From the NCBI GenBank assembly GCA_035048485.1, contig CM068592.1:33584501-33648500 (forward strand): a stretch of 64,000 bases of DNA. The letters are read 5' to 3'. Below, piece by piece: positions 12,133-22,638 of this stretch. The notes beneath the pieces are model-generated. The model did no database searches. It worked only from the letters and a program-made list of their open reading frames with translations, and had not been told where the DNA came from. How positions within the stretch are numbered: position 1 is the stretch's first letter; each line of letters starts with the position of its first letter. The stretch comes from Pteria penguin (lineage: Eukaryota > Mollusca > Bivalvia > Pterioida > Pteriidae). Made by a program: the position numbers and the translations under genes.

Positions 12133-13354
12133 ATTCCAAAATATTTTTGATAGGTCCTAAATGGGCTTCCGTATAATTGTCACCCGATAAAGCATGTAAC
12201 ATACAATTGAAGAGCAACATTTTCCGTCCTTGTTTGATTATATGCCCTCTTTTTCTTTTAGATATAAAACCCAGTGGAAGACAAAAAAATCATGAAATCA
12301 CCCAAAAAGAATCAATAAATGTGTATGTAACACATTGTCGTATTGCATTATTTCCTATGTCATTTTAATGATAGCACCTTTTACATTTTAGTGATGGCAC
12401 CTTTTATATTTTAGTGATAGCACCTTTGACGTTTTTGATCTGTGGTACGCGTATTATATCCAATGCATTAACGAGCATATATCACGTTATCTGTCAATTT
12501 ACAGTTTTTGCCATAAAAATGACATTTCATCAAAGTATTAGGAATAATTGATAGCAAAACACTTCAAAAGGTGCAATAAACTATTATGTTTTTGTGAAAA
12601 TAGAAATATATTACAAGTAATTGTCCATAACTTTCTATGCGGAGTTATAATTGAAATATTCAAGAAATGAAATTTGTGTTCAACACGTGTGAATGTATTA
12701 TGTAAGAGAATGTGGTAACGGAGCACCACATAAATAAATCAGAAGTCACTGTTATATCTTATTTTATAGAGTAGAATACCCAAAATGATTTAGAAGTTTT
12801 AAGTTTTAGCAGGTGACAGATTCAGAGAGGTCCTTAGGGACACCCCTTTTTGCCCCAAACGACTAATGCATTTGTCATTAATCTACTGGCTTTTTTTTCT
12901 TATTTTGAATTCTTAAAGCCATTTCCTCTCATCTTTTTCATTTAATCTTGGATCCACCATATATCACTCATTAAAAAACAAAAAAAAAAAAACCACACAA
13001 ACAAACAAAAACAACAACAACAACAACAAAACTAGCTATGTGGGCGGATCCAGCAATTAGTTAAGTGTGATATTATTGGAAAAACAAACCTTTTTTTTCA
13101 CTCATATTTTTGGAAATTAATGTTAACTCAGGCGAAAGGATTACTTAGATTTATGACGATTTAGTCAGCCCTCCTCTCCTTCTGTATCATAAGGAATAGT
13201 ACATCAAAGAATAAAATTCTCATCTTAAATGATGTCATCATGACATGTTTAACTAAAGCAAATTTACATTATAATAGAATGTGAACCATATATGATATAT
13301 ACTAGTACCTCATTAAAAATACTACATTCATTGAGATATGAATGCAATTTCTTT

Positions 13355-13391
<37 letters not shown>

Positions 13392-14112
13392 GGGTTTTTT
13401 TTGCAATGAAACAATCAATTTATCTTCTTTGTCGCGGAAAATTTGTTCATCCCCATCTCAGGGTGACAATTTCCTGGACTGAACAAATCTTCACAGTCAT
13501 TGAGGCAACAAATGTATATTAGACTGGACAAAAGATATCCTCAGATATAGTAAATTGTTACAGTGTAGTTGAGATTTTTCCCAGAAATTGTCAAATGTAA
13601 AATTGGAAAGTCCGATATTAAAAAAAGTTAACTTCTGTTATTTTTACTGCGTTTATGCCATGTGACACTATCTGTCAACTCAAATCTTCAAAAATATGTC
13701 TGCTTCTGGATAAAACAATTTACACACTATTTTCCAAAGAACGATTTGGTGTCATTCCATATCTATACTTTTTGCTGGAATTCGGAATATGAAAATGCTG
13801 ATAAACCATCCTGAGGTAATAAATTTTGTCCATTTGGGGCATCGTATCCAGAAAAAGAAAATCTGTTTCCCTAGATAATTGTACATATGATAGTTTTATC
13901 GTAGTATTGCAATGAAGCTTTTATTATATAATGTTTCATGTGCGAATCAATGATGAAATATATATTTCATGGAAGCACTGAAAGCAATTTTGTTAATATT
14001 ATTTGGTATCTTGCAGTAATTTCCGTCTAAATATCAACTTACATTATGACACAAAGAACATAACTCTATCGGTGAACTACATTCATACGTACACTCAGAG
14101 GCAGATCAACAT
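12133..14112. other. Intergenic, no gene seen
   Basis: AT-rich DNA with A/C-rich low complexity at 12975-13030 and a CT run at about 13358-13388. A three-fold GATAGCACCTTTTACATTTT-type repeat lies near 12370-12430. No recognisable coding sequence. Confidence 0.5.
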
Positions 14113-14368
14113 ACGACATACGTATTATAAGATGTACTATACGACAGATGTACTATAAGATGTACTATACGACAGACGTACTATAAGATGTACTATACGA
14201 CAGACATACTATAAGATGTACTATACGACAGATGTACTATAAGATGTACTATACGACAGATGTACTATACGACAGATGTACTATAAGATGTACTATACGA
14301 CAGATGTACTATAAGATGTACTATACGACAGACGCACTATAAGATGTACTATACGACAGATGCACTGT
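14113..14368. repeat. 28-bp tandem array with nested half-units
   Basis: The unit is AGATGTACTATACGAC plus AGATGTACTATA, so each 28-bp repeat is itself two related pieces of 16 and 12 bases sharing AGATGTACTATA. About eight or nine copies with few substitutions (AGACGCAC and AGACATAC variants). One copy lacks the 12-base piece, near 14255-14275. Confidence 0.9.
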
Positions 14369-15928
14369 ACATGCAGGAGAATATATATGCATCGCTTCGA
14401 TGTGATAGTTTTACCCGATTTTTTCATGTACCCTTATGATACGCTGGAGTTGTAATTCCACCCTCTAGAGTTTATACTCGACTCATACACAGATGTGACC
14501 AGCCCGCAGGAGATGTCGACTCATTCTGACCACAGAATCATTCTGATCATTCTGATCCCATTATTACTTAGCTATCCGGGTTTTAACTTACCGTATTTGA
14601 CCATGGCTTTATTTTCATTACTTCCTATACGGGAGTATTGCGTTTTTCCTATGTTATTTGTATAACTTTGATTCTGTTGCTTGCGTGTTCTTTTAATAGC
14701 CTTTTAAAAGATATTTTAATAATTTTTACGTAATGGTACGTATTGATTATTTTCAGATTAAAACTTGAAGTTTAATGCGAAAAAGAAATTTATATTGGAA
14801 GGACGAACGTAAAACCGTTTTCAGTGTCAATACTGCCTATTACTTTTTGTCATTTGTCAAAACATGCAGCTTGAACATGTAGCATGTATTAACATTTCAT
14901 GCATCAGATTAAAAAGACAGGGGTACCAACATAACACAAGGAACGTAGTAAATGAAAAAGTGGTGTCGTGGTATTTATAGCAACGTACCACGCTGGATAT
15001 TCACTGGACTCCGGGAAATCCTAGATAAGACCTCGTTCCCGCGATGTCTGAGCACCTCCTATACACCTGACCACATCCACTATAAATACCAGAAACACAA
15101 CGTAAAATTATTCAACAGTGCTTACATGATATAAATGACTACTGTATAATGAATATGATAGTAACACAATATCAGTATTGTGTAGAATGAAACTTAAGAA
15201 ACAAATTCTAATAATCCTAGGGATGAATCCCACTCACTGCAATATATATACACTTTGATATGACGAAGCAATTTACTAAGTACCGCGTACCTTTAAAGAA
15301 CACGTTTATTAAACAAAATATATTTTATTTCTAGCCTCTTCCAAAATCAAATTATTATCAATTGCACCGGAGATTAAATATTTTGACAAGTTGATCCCGA
15401 GATATACTGTGAATTTCTTGATTAAATCAATTTTTACAAAGTCGAACATTGGAATCAAACTTAAGAATAAGCTGACATTGATTTTGACGTCTTTCAAGGC
15501 TTAAGACTGGTGACGTGAAGTCTTGTTCTTAAAGTGTTATGTAATAAAGTTATTGTAGAAGTCGTATGTATTCCCTCAGCTTTGAGGACCATGCGATGTG
15601 TATAATAACACTCGAGGGAACTCTGATGGGCAAGATATGCTTTATTGTTATTCGAAAGACTTTATTGAGAGGCCTTAGCTATACTTAATCATTCTTGGTT
15701 TGACTTTTTGTTTCATAATATTTCCTGATGCATGTGATGTCATTTTCTGTGCTATAACGATTTTAGTGACGCAGTGTGTTGCGCTTTCTCTCATACTTTC
15801 CTTGTATTGATTTCTCATTACATTTTGATGAATTAATAAGATTGTCCTTTTTTGACAATTTGGGGTCTATGTCAAAGGATTGATTGGACCAGTAATATTA
15901 CTCTTGACGACCTGTAATTAATGCTGTC
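14369..15928. other. Intergenic, no gene seen
   Basis: AT-rich DNA. Open frames at 14952-15134 (+) and 15309-15497 (-) are about 60 codons, start at arbitrary methionines and match no family I recognise. Confidence 0.5.
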
Positions 15929-16078
15929 CAGTGGCGGATCCAGGATTTCCGAAAAAGGGAGGGGGGCACATATGAATGCCAAGTACTAACCAAAATACTC
16001 AGCCATTTGGGGTGGCAAATCTGAAGTTTTACTCGTACTTGTGGCGAAAAAGGTCCCCATCACTCAAATCCGCCACTG
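15929..16078. mobile_element. CAGTGGCGG inverted-repeat element, copy 1
   Basis: Starts CAGTGGCGGATCCAGGATTT and ends AAATCCGCCACTG. The internal words GGGAGGGGGGCACAT, AAATCTGAAGTTTTACTCGT and GTGGCGAAAAAGG are shared with the copies at 21474 and 26263. At 150 bp it is the shortest copy and lacks the TTTGAGTGTTTTCAACTCTA part of copy 3. CAGTGG ends are typical of hAT-type MITEs, but no 8-bp target duplication is visible. Confidence 0.8.
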
Positions 16079-17447
16079 CTGCCTGTTAGAAATTATCTGA
16101 AATGATTGATAATATTCTGTCTTTCTATCTGTTCTTCAGGTGAGACACATAGATTACAGGTTTCAAGTCTCAGCATGAGATATCACACTACCTCGGGTAC
16201 ATATGTCAAACTTCTGATTTCATGCACTGTGCAAGTGCTGCCATTATAGAGATGAAAAATATTGATGTGATGTTAGTCAATAAGCATACTAGACCCAAAT
16301 CCTCCTGTTTCTCGTGTCTCTTATGCACGTCCCCACTGACACTCCATTGACACTATGAAGAAAAGTGATGAAGGTGACGTCAGACGAGAATTCAAAGAAT
16401 TATCTTTATTTCTTTTTCATATCTAAGTGCATTTTGCATCGGTTGTTTAGTTATGGTACAAAGACCGAATAAAACCTCTATTGTCATTTTCTCTTTTATC
16501 GGTTTATGTTATTTTAGCGTGCTTTTCTCTGAAACTATTCAACATAGAAAGTTCATAAAATTCGCTATTTTAATGCGTTATGTAATCAAGTGCAAACCTC
16601 TGATCTACGACTATTCGATGCAATTTCCATTTAAGGCGTTGCATAATCATGTGCACGATTCTCCTCAGAGACACTTCATCACCGAATGTAAATTCAAAGT
16701 TGAATCAAATGTTGTAAGATATTGTTATGCATACAAGAGCAAGCCATTCTTAAATGAAAATAGGTTTCCTTTTACATGCGTCTTTTTCTACCAGTAGTAG
16801 AGTCTTTGTGCTCACTTTTGATTGCAAAAATATTAAAAGTTTTGACAATAGTCGCACATGCGTATGTGTATCAAAATATTTTTCTTTTATCATGCAATAT
16901 TACTTACATAATTCACCAATATCTTATTTTTGAATAAAGCAAAATAAAAACTACTTTGAATTGAAACCAAATCCTATAGCATAACAATGATGTATACAGA
17001 AACATGTCTACATTCCATTGTTCGTCACATATTTTAAATTAGCAGACATGGAAATATCTTGCGAGATTTGCATTTTTTTGTAAAAAGTTCAAAATTTGAA
17101 AACAGATATCATGTTCTGTTCCCATTTCTGTTACAATACACTGGTTAAATATTTCTCAAAATTTACATTGCAATGATCCTCACTCTAAAATATCAGAATT
17201 TTATACCAATTCATATTAACAATAATAACGATGAAAATAAGATGAAGTGTTAGAAAATTACAATGTACATCCTTAATACTTTTATTAAGCAAATCATATA
17301 CGCAAATATTTGTTTGTACTGTTGTAATTATTGTCATTGATATTATCGTTGAAATAGAGTTGCACACCTTTTAAATGTTGTAATATTTTGTTCTGATTTT
17401 TTTTTTATTATTTTTGTTCTGTGCAACGGCACACTCTTCAGTCCGTA
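16079..17447. other. Intergenic, one unsupported 114-codon frame
   Basis: The + frame at 16453-16797 is the longest non-repeat open frame of the window. It has no signal, domain or repeat that I recognise and lies in AT-rich DNA with no supporting splice sites. I treat it as chance. The rest shows nothing distinctive. Confidence 0.45.
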
Positions 17448-18432
17448 TCCACTACAGGTACATTGTACAATGGTTAATCCTCCAGTCCGTGTCCACTGCA
17501 GGTACATTGTACAATGGTAGACTTCCAGTCCATGTTCACTGCAGGTACATTGTACAATGGTAGACCCCCAGTTCGTATCCACTACAGGTACATTGTACAA
17601 TGGTAGACTTTCCAGTCCGTGTCCACTGCAGGTATTGTACAATGGCAGACCCCAGTCCGTGTCCACTACAGGTACATTGTACAATGGTAGACCCCAGTCC
17701 GTATCCACTACAGGTACATTGCACAATGCTAGACCCCCAGTCCGTGTCCACTGCAGGTACATTGTACAATGGTAAATCCCCCAGTCCGTTTCCACTACAG
17801 GTACATTGTGCAATTTTAGACTCCAGTCCGTGTCCACTGCAGGGACATTGTACAATGGTAGATCCCCCCGTCCGTGTCCACTACAGGTAAATTTCACAAT
17901 GCTAGACCCCCAGATCGTCTCCACTGCAGGTACATTATTCAATGGTAAATCCCCCAGTCCGTATCTACTACAGGTACATTGTACAATGGTAGACCCCAGT
18001 CTGTGTCCACTGCAGGTACATTGTACAATGGTAGATCCCCCAGTCCGTGTCCACTACAGGTACATTGTACAATGGTAGACCCCAGTCCGTGTCCACTGCA
18101 AGTACATTGTATAATGGTAGGTCCCCCAGTCCGTATCCACTACTGGTACATTGCACAATGGTAGACCCCAAGTCCGTGTCCACTGCAGGTACATTGTACA
18201 ATGGTAAATCCACCAGTCCGTATCCACTACAGGTACATTGTACAATGGTATACCCCTAGTCCGTGTCCACTGCAGGTACATTGTACAATGGTAAATCCCC
18301 CAGTCCGTGTCCACTGCAGGTACATTGTACAATGGTAGACTTCCCAGTCCGTGTCCACTGCAGGTACATTGTACAATGGTCAATCCCCCAGTCTGTATCC
18401 ACTACAGGTACATTGTACAATGGCAGACCCTC
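17448..18432. repeat. 43-bp minisatellite with a perfect 12-bp palindrome, about 23 copies
   Basis: The unit contains CAGTCCGTGTCCACTGCAGG, then TACATTGTACAATGGTAGAC, then CCC. CATTGTACAATG is a perfect palindrome and CTGCAG is a second one; CTACAG replaces it in about every other copy. Open frames of 60-199 codons occur on both strands because the unit has few stops. They are artefacts. Confidence 0.93.
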
Positions 18433-20543
18433 TAACACGTACCCGCTGCTTCGCATTACGTCATTCTCGAAATTTATGAATGAACACAGCGATAGTAAAT
18501 ACCAAACTATCGAAACGACAATAAAGTGAAATACGAAAGTGTTTACGCTTTGTCATTATGTCATTCACAACAATGTTACACGGTGTACAAATTATCTTAA
18601 CCCTCCGTAAAAAGGAAAGATATCTGCTAAGGAGAGAAGAATGAGTCTTCTAGAAATAGATTTATGAACTTTATACAAATTATTCGGAGTATAATTGTTT
18701 TCTTGATTAGCAAAGCTCCAGACTACCCCGTCCACAGTACAACAGAATTAATAGAAAGTTAAATTGCTTCGGTGGATCCAAAGACGGGTTTGATGGGATT
18801 TCCCCTACTCTAATCTCACATTTTGTCTGATATTTGATCAGACTATTACGTAATTTTGATACCCATCCCCCCTTTTTGATGGGAATATTTTATGTTATTT
18901 CCCCCTTTTTCTTTTAAAACTGCTAGAAGCTCCCATGATTTTATATTGTGGAGGGAACTTCTTGACTTTTTACACACTGTCTTTTCCCCCCGACACTGAT
19001 TAATGCAAATTTTACATCGTATAGAAATGTTCTTAATAACAGAGCAGTTTTGTGCGTGTGGGTTGCAATAAACTTGCAGTGAACAAGCTGAAGGATAAAA
19101 ATTAATGAGAAATTAATTCTGAAATTAAAATGCCTTTGTCATTTCATGCACTTGAAATACCACGGTTACTCGTGGCCACAGGGTTGTGCATAGAGTAAGA
19201 GACGATATTGTGCAAAGTTGACAAAAACTGTTAATTTCGTGCGATGTTGGGATTAGAAACAAAATAGTCGGGTAAGGAATTCAAAGTTACTAAGCTGGTA
19301 CCAGAGGTCTTCCGATTGTGCACCCCCCCCCCCAAAAAAAACCCCCCAAACAAACAAACAAACAAAACACACACACAGAGCTTATTGATACTTTTACATC
19401 TTTGGCGATTCAATTTCTTTATCTACATTGTTCTGATAAATTCAAGTAATAAACATGAAAATATTGTCTATGATTCTTATTTTAAAAGCATGAATTGTAA
19501 AATCTTCCAGATGTGGTTTTTTCTGTTCTTGTTTTCTTTTGATTGTTTGTTTCTTTGTTTTTGTTTTAGTTTTTTTGTTTTTTTTTCTTATGTTGTTTAT
19601 TTTCAAATAATGTTTATCCATATGGAAAAGAGTCGCATACATGTAAAATTTAAATTATTCTGTACCCACAAAAAATTCATTTTCGATTTTAAAAATTTAT
19701 ATTTCCATCAATAAAATTATGCACCATTTTTAAAGTGTCAAACATTTCAGAATATAGAGACAGTTTGTCCTTTAATCCCCAAACTTATCGTTCTTTGTTG
19801 ACATTAATAATATTGTAATAAGCGAGACCAGGACTCCGTATAAAAACGGAAGGGAAAATGAAATTACATAAATCCAATCTAAAGATTTACGTCCGAAATA
19901 AAACTTCATAATTCTCTCACAACTTCGTTTTTATTTTTTTATAAATGTGATATTGTACCTTTAGAATTAAAGGTTCCGCTTTGGAAATTCTTTCGTAATT
20001 GGGCGTAGGCATCAAGGGGTGGAATTATTGAATGAATTGAATTTCTTTCGGTGTTTAATACCATCCATGGCTTGAAGATGTGTCTGAATGACTTTTAATA
20101 ATTTGAACTGTAGGGAATTTACGGCTTTTCAAATTTCGCACCCGTTTCACCGCATCAATCTGTTTGATTCAGAGTTGACAATGCCGTGTAAAGAAGGAAT
20201 AAAAAATCTTAGCAGCGTGGTGTTAAATTCCAATTAAATCGCAATCAACAACGATCTGTCCGGTGTAAAATAGTGCACCATGCACTGCGATTTGTGAACG
20301 GAAACACATCGATCCAATACGGTAATCCGGAATAGAAATCGGAACGGCGCTGATTCCTGTGATTAGAATAAATACCTCCCCCAAGGTACCATACTCACTC
20401 TAAATCTTCCAATACCACCACAACCAAATTTTCGGTTTGAATTTATTTCATCATCTGTACAAGAGTTTTTATTCCTCAGACAGTAACTATTATAAAGAGT
20501 TTCCGCATTTTACAGTTGCTATATTAATGATATTATTGGTCAA
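18433..20543. other. Intergenic, no gene seen
   Basis: AT-rich DNA with C/A low complexity at 19321-19377 and T-rich tracts near 19510-19600. The 132-codon + frame at 19316-19714 is a product of these biased tracts (runs of Pro, Phe, Cys), not a likely protein. Confidence 0.5.
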
Positions 20544-20690
20544 TATGATGTCTTATTTGGTTGATGCTGGTCACTATAATGTCTTATTTGGTTGATACTG
20601 GTCACTATGATGTCTTATTTGGTTGATACTGACCACTATGATGTCTTATTTGGTTGATACTGACCACTATGATGTCTTATTTGGTTGATA
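20544..20690. repeat. 31-bp tandem repeat, five copies
   Basis: Unit ATGATGTCTTATTTGGTTGA followed by TACTGRCCACT, exact period 31. Later copies have ACTGACC in place of ACTGGTC. Confidence 0.9.
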
Positions 20691-21028
20691 GTAGTATATT
20701 GTTAAGTTGTTTATTTTGATTTTGACTAATCATACATGTAACTGTCAAGATTGTGAAAATTACGAATTCACTGCCCGGCGGATGTGGCCGGTAGACAGGG
20801 GGTGATAACTCCTTTATGGCACTTAAAACAATCACTACGTTGGCATTCTCCGTTACATGACTCAAAAATTCCAGTAGCCCTTTTCACAAAAAAATCTTAC
20901 GACTAATATGTCTCTTATGAAGAAACTCACGAACTCGTTCTGTTTCACAACCCCAAAAAAGACCCCCCCCCAAAAAAACCAAATAAAACAAAACAAAAAC
21001 AAAACCCCCAAAAAATAAAAAACAACCC

Positions 21029-21059
<31 letters not shown>

Positions 21060-21473
21060 AAACAAAAACAAAAAAAAAAAAAAACGCTATCATAAAACAG
21101 GCCGGGGACACTCTTGAGTTACAATTTCATAAATCAAATTGACAACAGCGAATTCAGTTTCCCCTTTTGCCACGGCATATTTTATTTAGTTTTGACTCTT
21201 AATTGTATTGGGGATGGGGTAAAATCAAGGTCACTGGGGAGCAGGAGAAATCAGGAACACATCGACACCCCCTCCTTTATCAATTACTTTTATAGTTTTA
21301 ACTCCATTCCCTTATGTAATAATCTAACATTGCATTATTCTCTTTTCAACAATAATGTCTATCCTTCGTAGGTGGTCCCTGGTTCGAAACCCCTTCTTTT
21401 ATTTCAGTATGAAAAATCCGGAAGCTTTTTAGCTACTGTAGAAGTTGATTTACAGCGGGAAAGATACTGTGTA
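20691..21473. other. Intergenic, homopolymer-rich
   Basis: Holds a run of 24 C (21026-21049) followed by an A-rich stretch to about 21084. Minus-strand frames of Gly/Phe at 20862-21111 come from these runs. A tRNA box-B-like GGTTCGAAACC lies near 21381. Confidence 0.55.
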
Positions 21474-21659
21474 CAATGGCGGATCCAGGATTTCCTAAAG
21501 GTGGAGGGGCATATTTGCAAGTCAAGTAATAGCCAAAATTTCAATGCCAAGTCTGAAGTTTTATTCATATTATTTGAGCGTTTTCAACTTTATAACCGTG
21601 TCTTGGAAATTTGAGGCGAAAAAAAGAGCGCCCCCCTCCCCCACTAAAATCCTTCACTG
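21474..21659. mobile_element. CAGTGGCGG inverted-repeat element, copy 2 (degenerate)
   Basis: Starts CAATGGCGGATCCAGGATTT and ends TCCTTCACTG, so both ends carry substitutions. The interior shares GAGGGGCATATTTG, GTCAAGTAATAGCCAAAA, AAGTCTGAAGTTTTATTC and TATTTGAGCGTTTTCAACTT with the other copies. It overlaps an 80-codon open frame that is therefore not a gene. No target duplication identified. Confidence 0.75.
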
Positions 21660-22399
21660 TAAGAAAATAAAATATTTATTGTAAATCATTTGATAAATAT
21701 TTCCTCCTACCTTCCCAAAGTCCTGCAACCCTACCCCCCCCCCCCCCCCTTTTCGGGTCACTGCTTCTTTTTAGAAGAAAAATCATATAATACGATGGTG
21801 GATATAATTGCAAACAAATTTTCGTAATTTTCAGCGCAAGTTTTACGTAATTTATCGAAATATTTACCCAAAAACCTCAGTTTATTCTTAGCTAAAAACT
21901 CATCTGGTTTTATATTTTGTACATACCGCTGCATATTGTATACTTTCTTTTCTACAAGATCAAAATGATAACACAATATCCCTCAGAATTTGGAATGAAA
22001 ACCAGTGAGTTCTGTTTATTTAATTCGGAACTTCGCAATCCCTCTACTGTTAATTCAGAGATCATTATATTTCAACACTTGATTGTGATGCTATTAACTT
22101 TAAATGCTTTCTACAAATTCCATTACCGAACAGAAAAGAAATGACCACCGCGTTAACAAATGACACTCGCGTCCTGGTTTTCCTCTCCGCCCGAAATATT
22201 TTCACAATGGCTTTACTTGATCTTTCAATTGACTTGGCATTCTGTAAATATCTCCGCCTCCCTCGTAATGTCCTGAGAAGAAGTTGTCTATCTTTTTGTC
22301 GATTTTACGTCAAAATCCGTGAAAAATATATATTAAGATTGTAAAATCAATGTCTATTGGTTCATTTAGGAGATTACTATCTGCAGTGGGCAATTAATT
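21660..22399. other. Region upstream of RECK, no gene seen
   Basis: A run of 16 C at 21734-21749, then AT-rich DNA. Probably includes part of the RECK promoter region, but no core promoter element can be assigned. Confidence 0.45.
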
Positions 22400-22407
22400 A
22401 TGCAAAT
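22400..22407 (+). promoter_or_regulatory. Octamer motif ATGCAAAT upstream of RECK exon 1
   Basis: A perfect POU/octamer sequence lies about 170 bases before the first RECK start codon, inside the longer run ATTAATTATGCAAAT. An 8-mer match in AT-rich DNA is expected by chance fairly often, so only its position supports a regulatory role. No clear TATA box or CpG-rich promoter is visible between here and the start. Confidence 0.2.
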
Positions 22408-22548
22408 AGGCGTGTTCAATACCCGTGACGAAATGTTTGACACTTACATGGGGAGGAGAATAGAACAGCCCATTGTTGTACATTTCACATAGGCGAAATA
22501 GCGAATCGCTGTTAAAAGTTTGTGTATTCACACGTAAGGATCAGAAAG

Positions 22549-22587
22549 ATGACTTCAGAGTTTGAAAGATGTTGGAACTTAACATGA
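22549..22587 (+). promoter_or_regulatory. Short upstream ORF overlapping the RECK start
   Basis: ATG at 22549 opens a 12-codon frame ending in TGA at 22585-22587. It is out of frame with RECK. Its stop overlaps the second in-frame RECK methionine (ATGA at 22584-22587), and it covers the first RECK ATG at 22569. If the transcript starts upstream of 22549, this frame could reduce initiation at 22569 or favour 22584 by termination-reinitiation. The transcription start is unknown, so the role is inferred. Confidence 0.4.
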
Positions 22588-22638
22588 TTTTAATTTTTGT
22601 GATTTTATCTTCGCTTATTCCGCATGTTTCTAGCAAAG
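22569..22638 (+). CDS. RECK: RECK exon 1: start codon and signal peptide
   Basis: Two in-frame starts are possible: ATG at 22569 and ATG at 22584, each with A at -3. The second begins with the hydrophobic run MILIFVILSSLIPHV followed by SSK, a typical signal-peptide core with small residues before a cleavage site. The exon ends AAA-G followed by the donor GTAAGC, phase 1. It is the only short leader-like exon seen upstream of exon 2 whose phase matches. Joining it to exon 2 is inference, because a leader is not conserved enough to be recognised by family. An out-of-frame upstream ORF overlaps this start (see separate entry). Confidence 0.72.

Noticed and set aside
16453..16797. 114-codon + frame
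   Set aside because: No recognisable domain, no supporting neighbours or splice structure; plausible by chance in a 64-kb window.
17343..18529. Open frames up to 199 codons on both strands
   Set aside because: They come from the 43-bp minisatellite, whose unit lacks stops in most frames.
20862..21111. Gly/Phe-rich minus-strand proteins
   Set aside because: They are translations of poly-C and poly-A runs.
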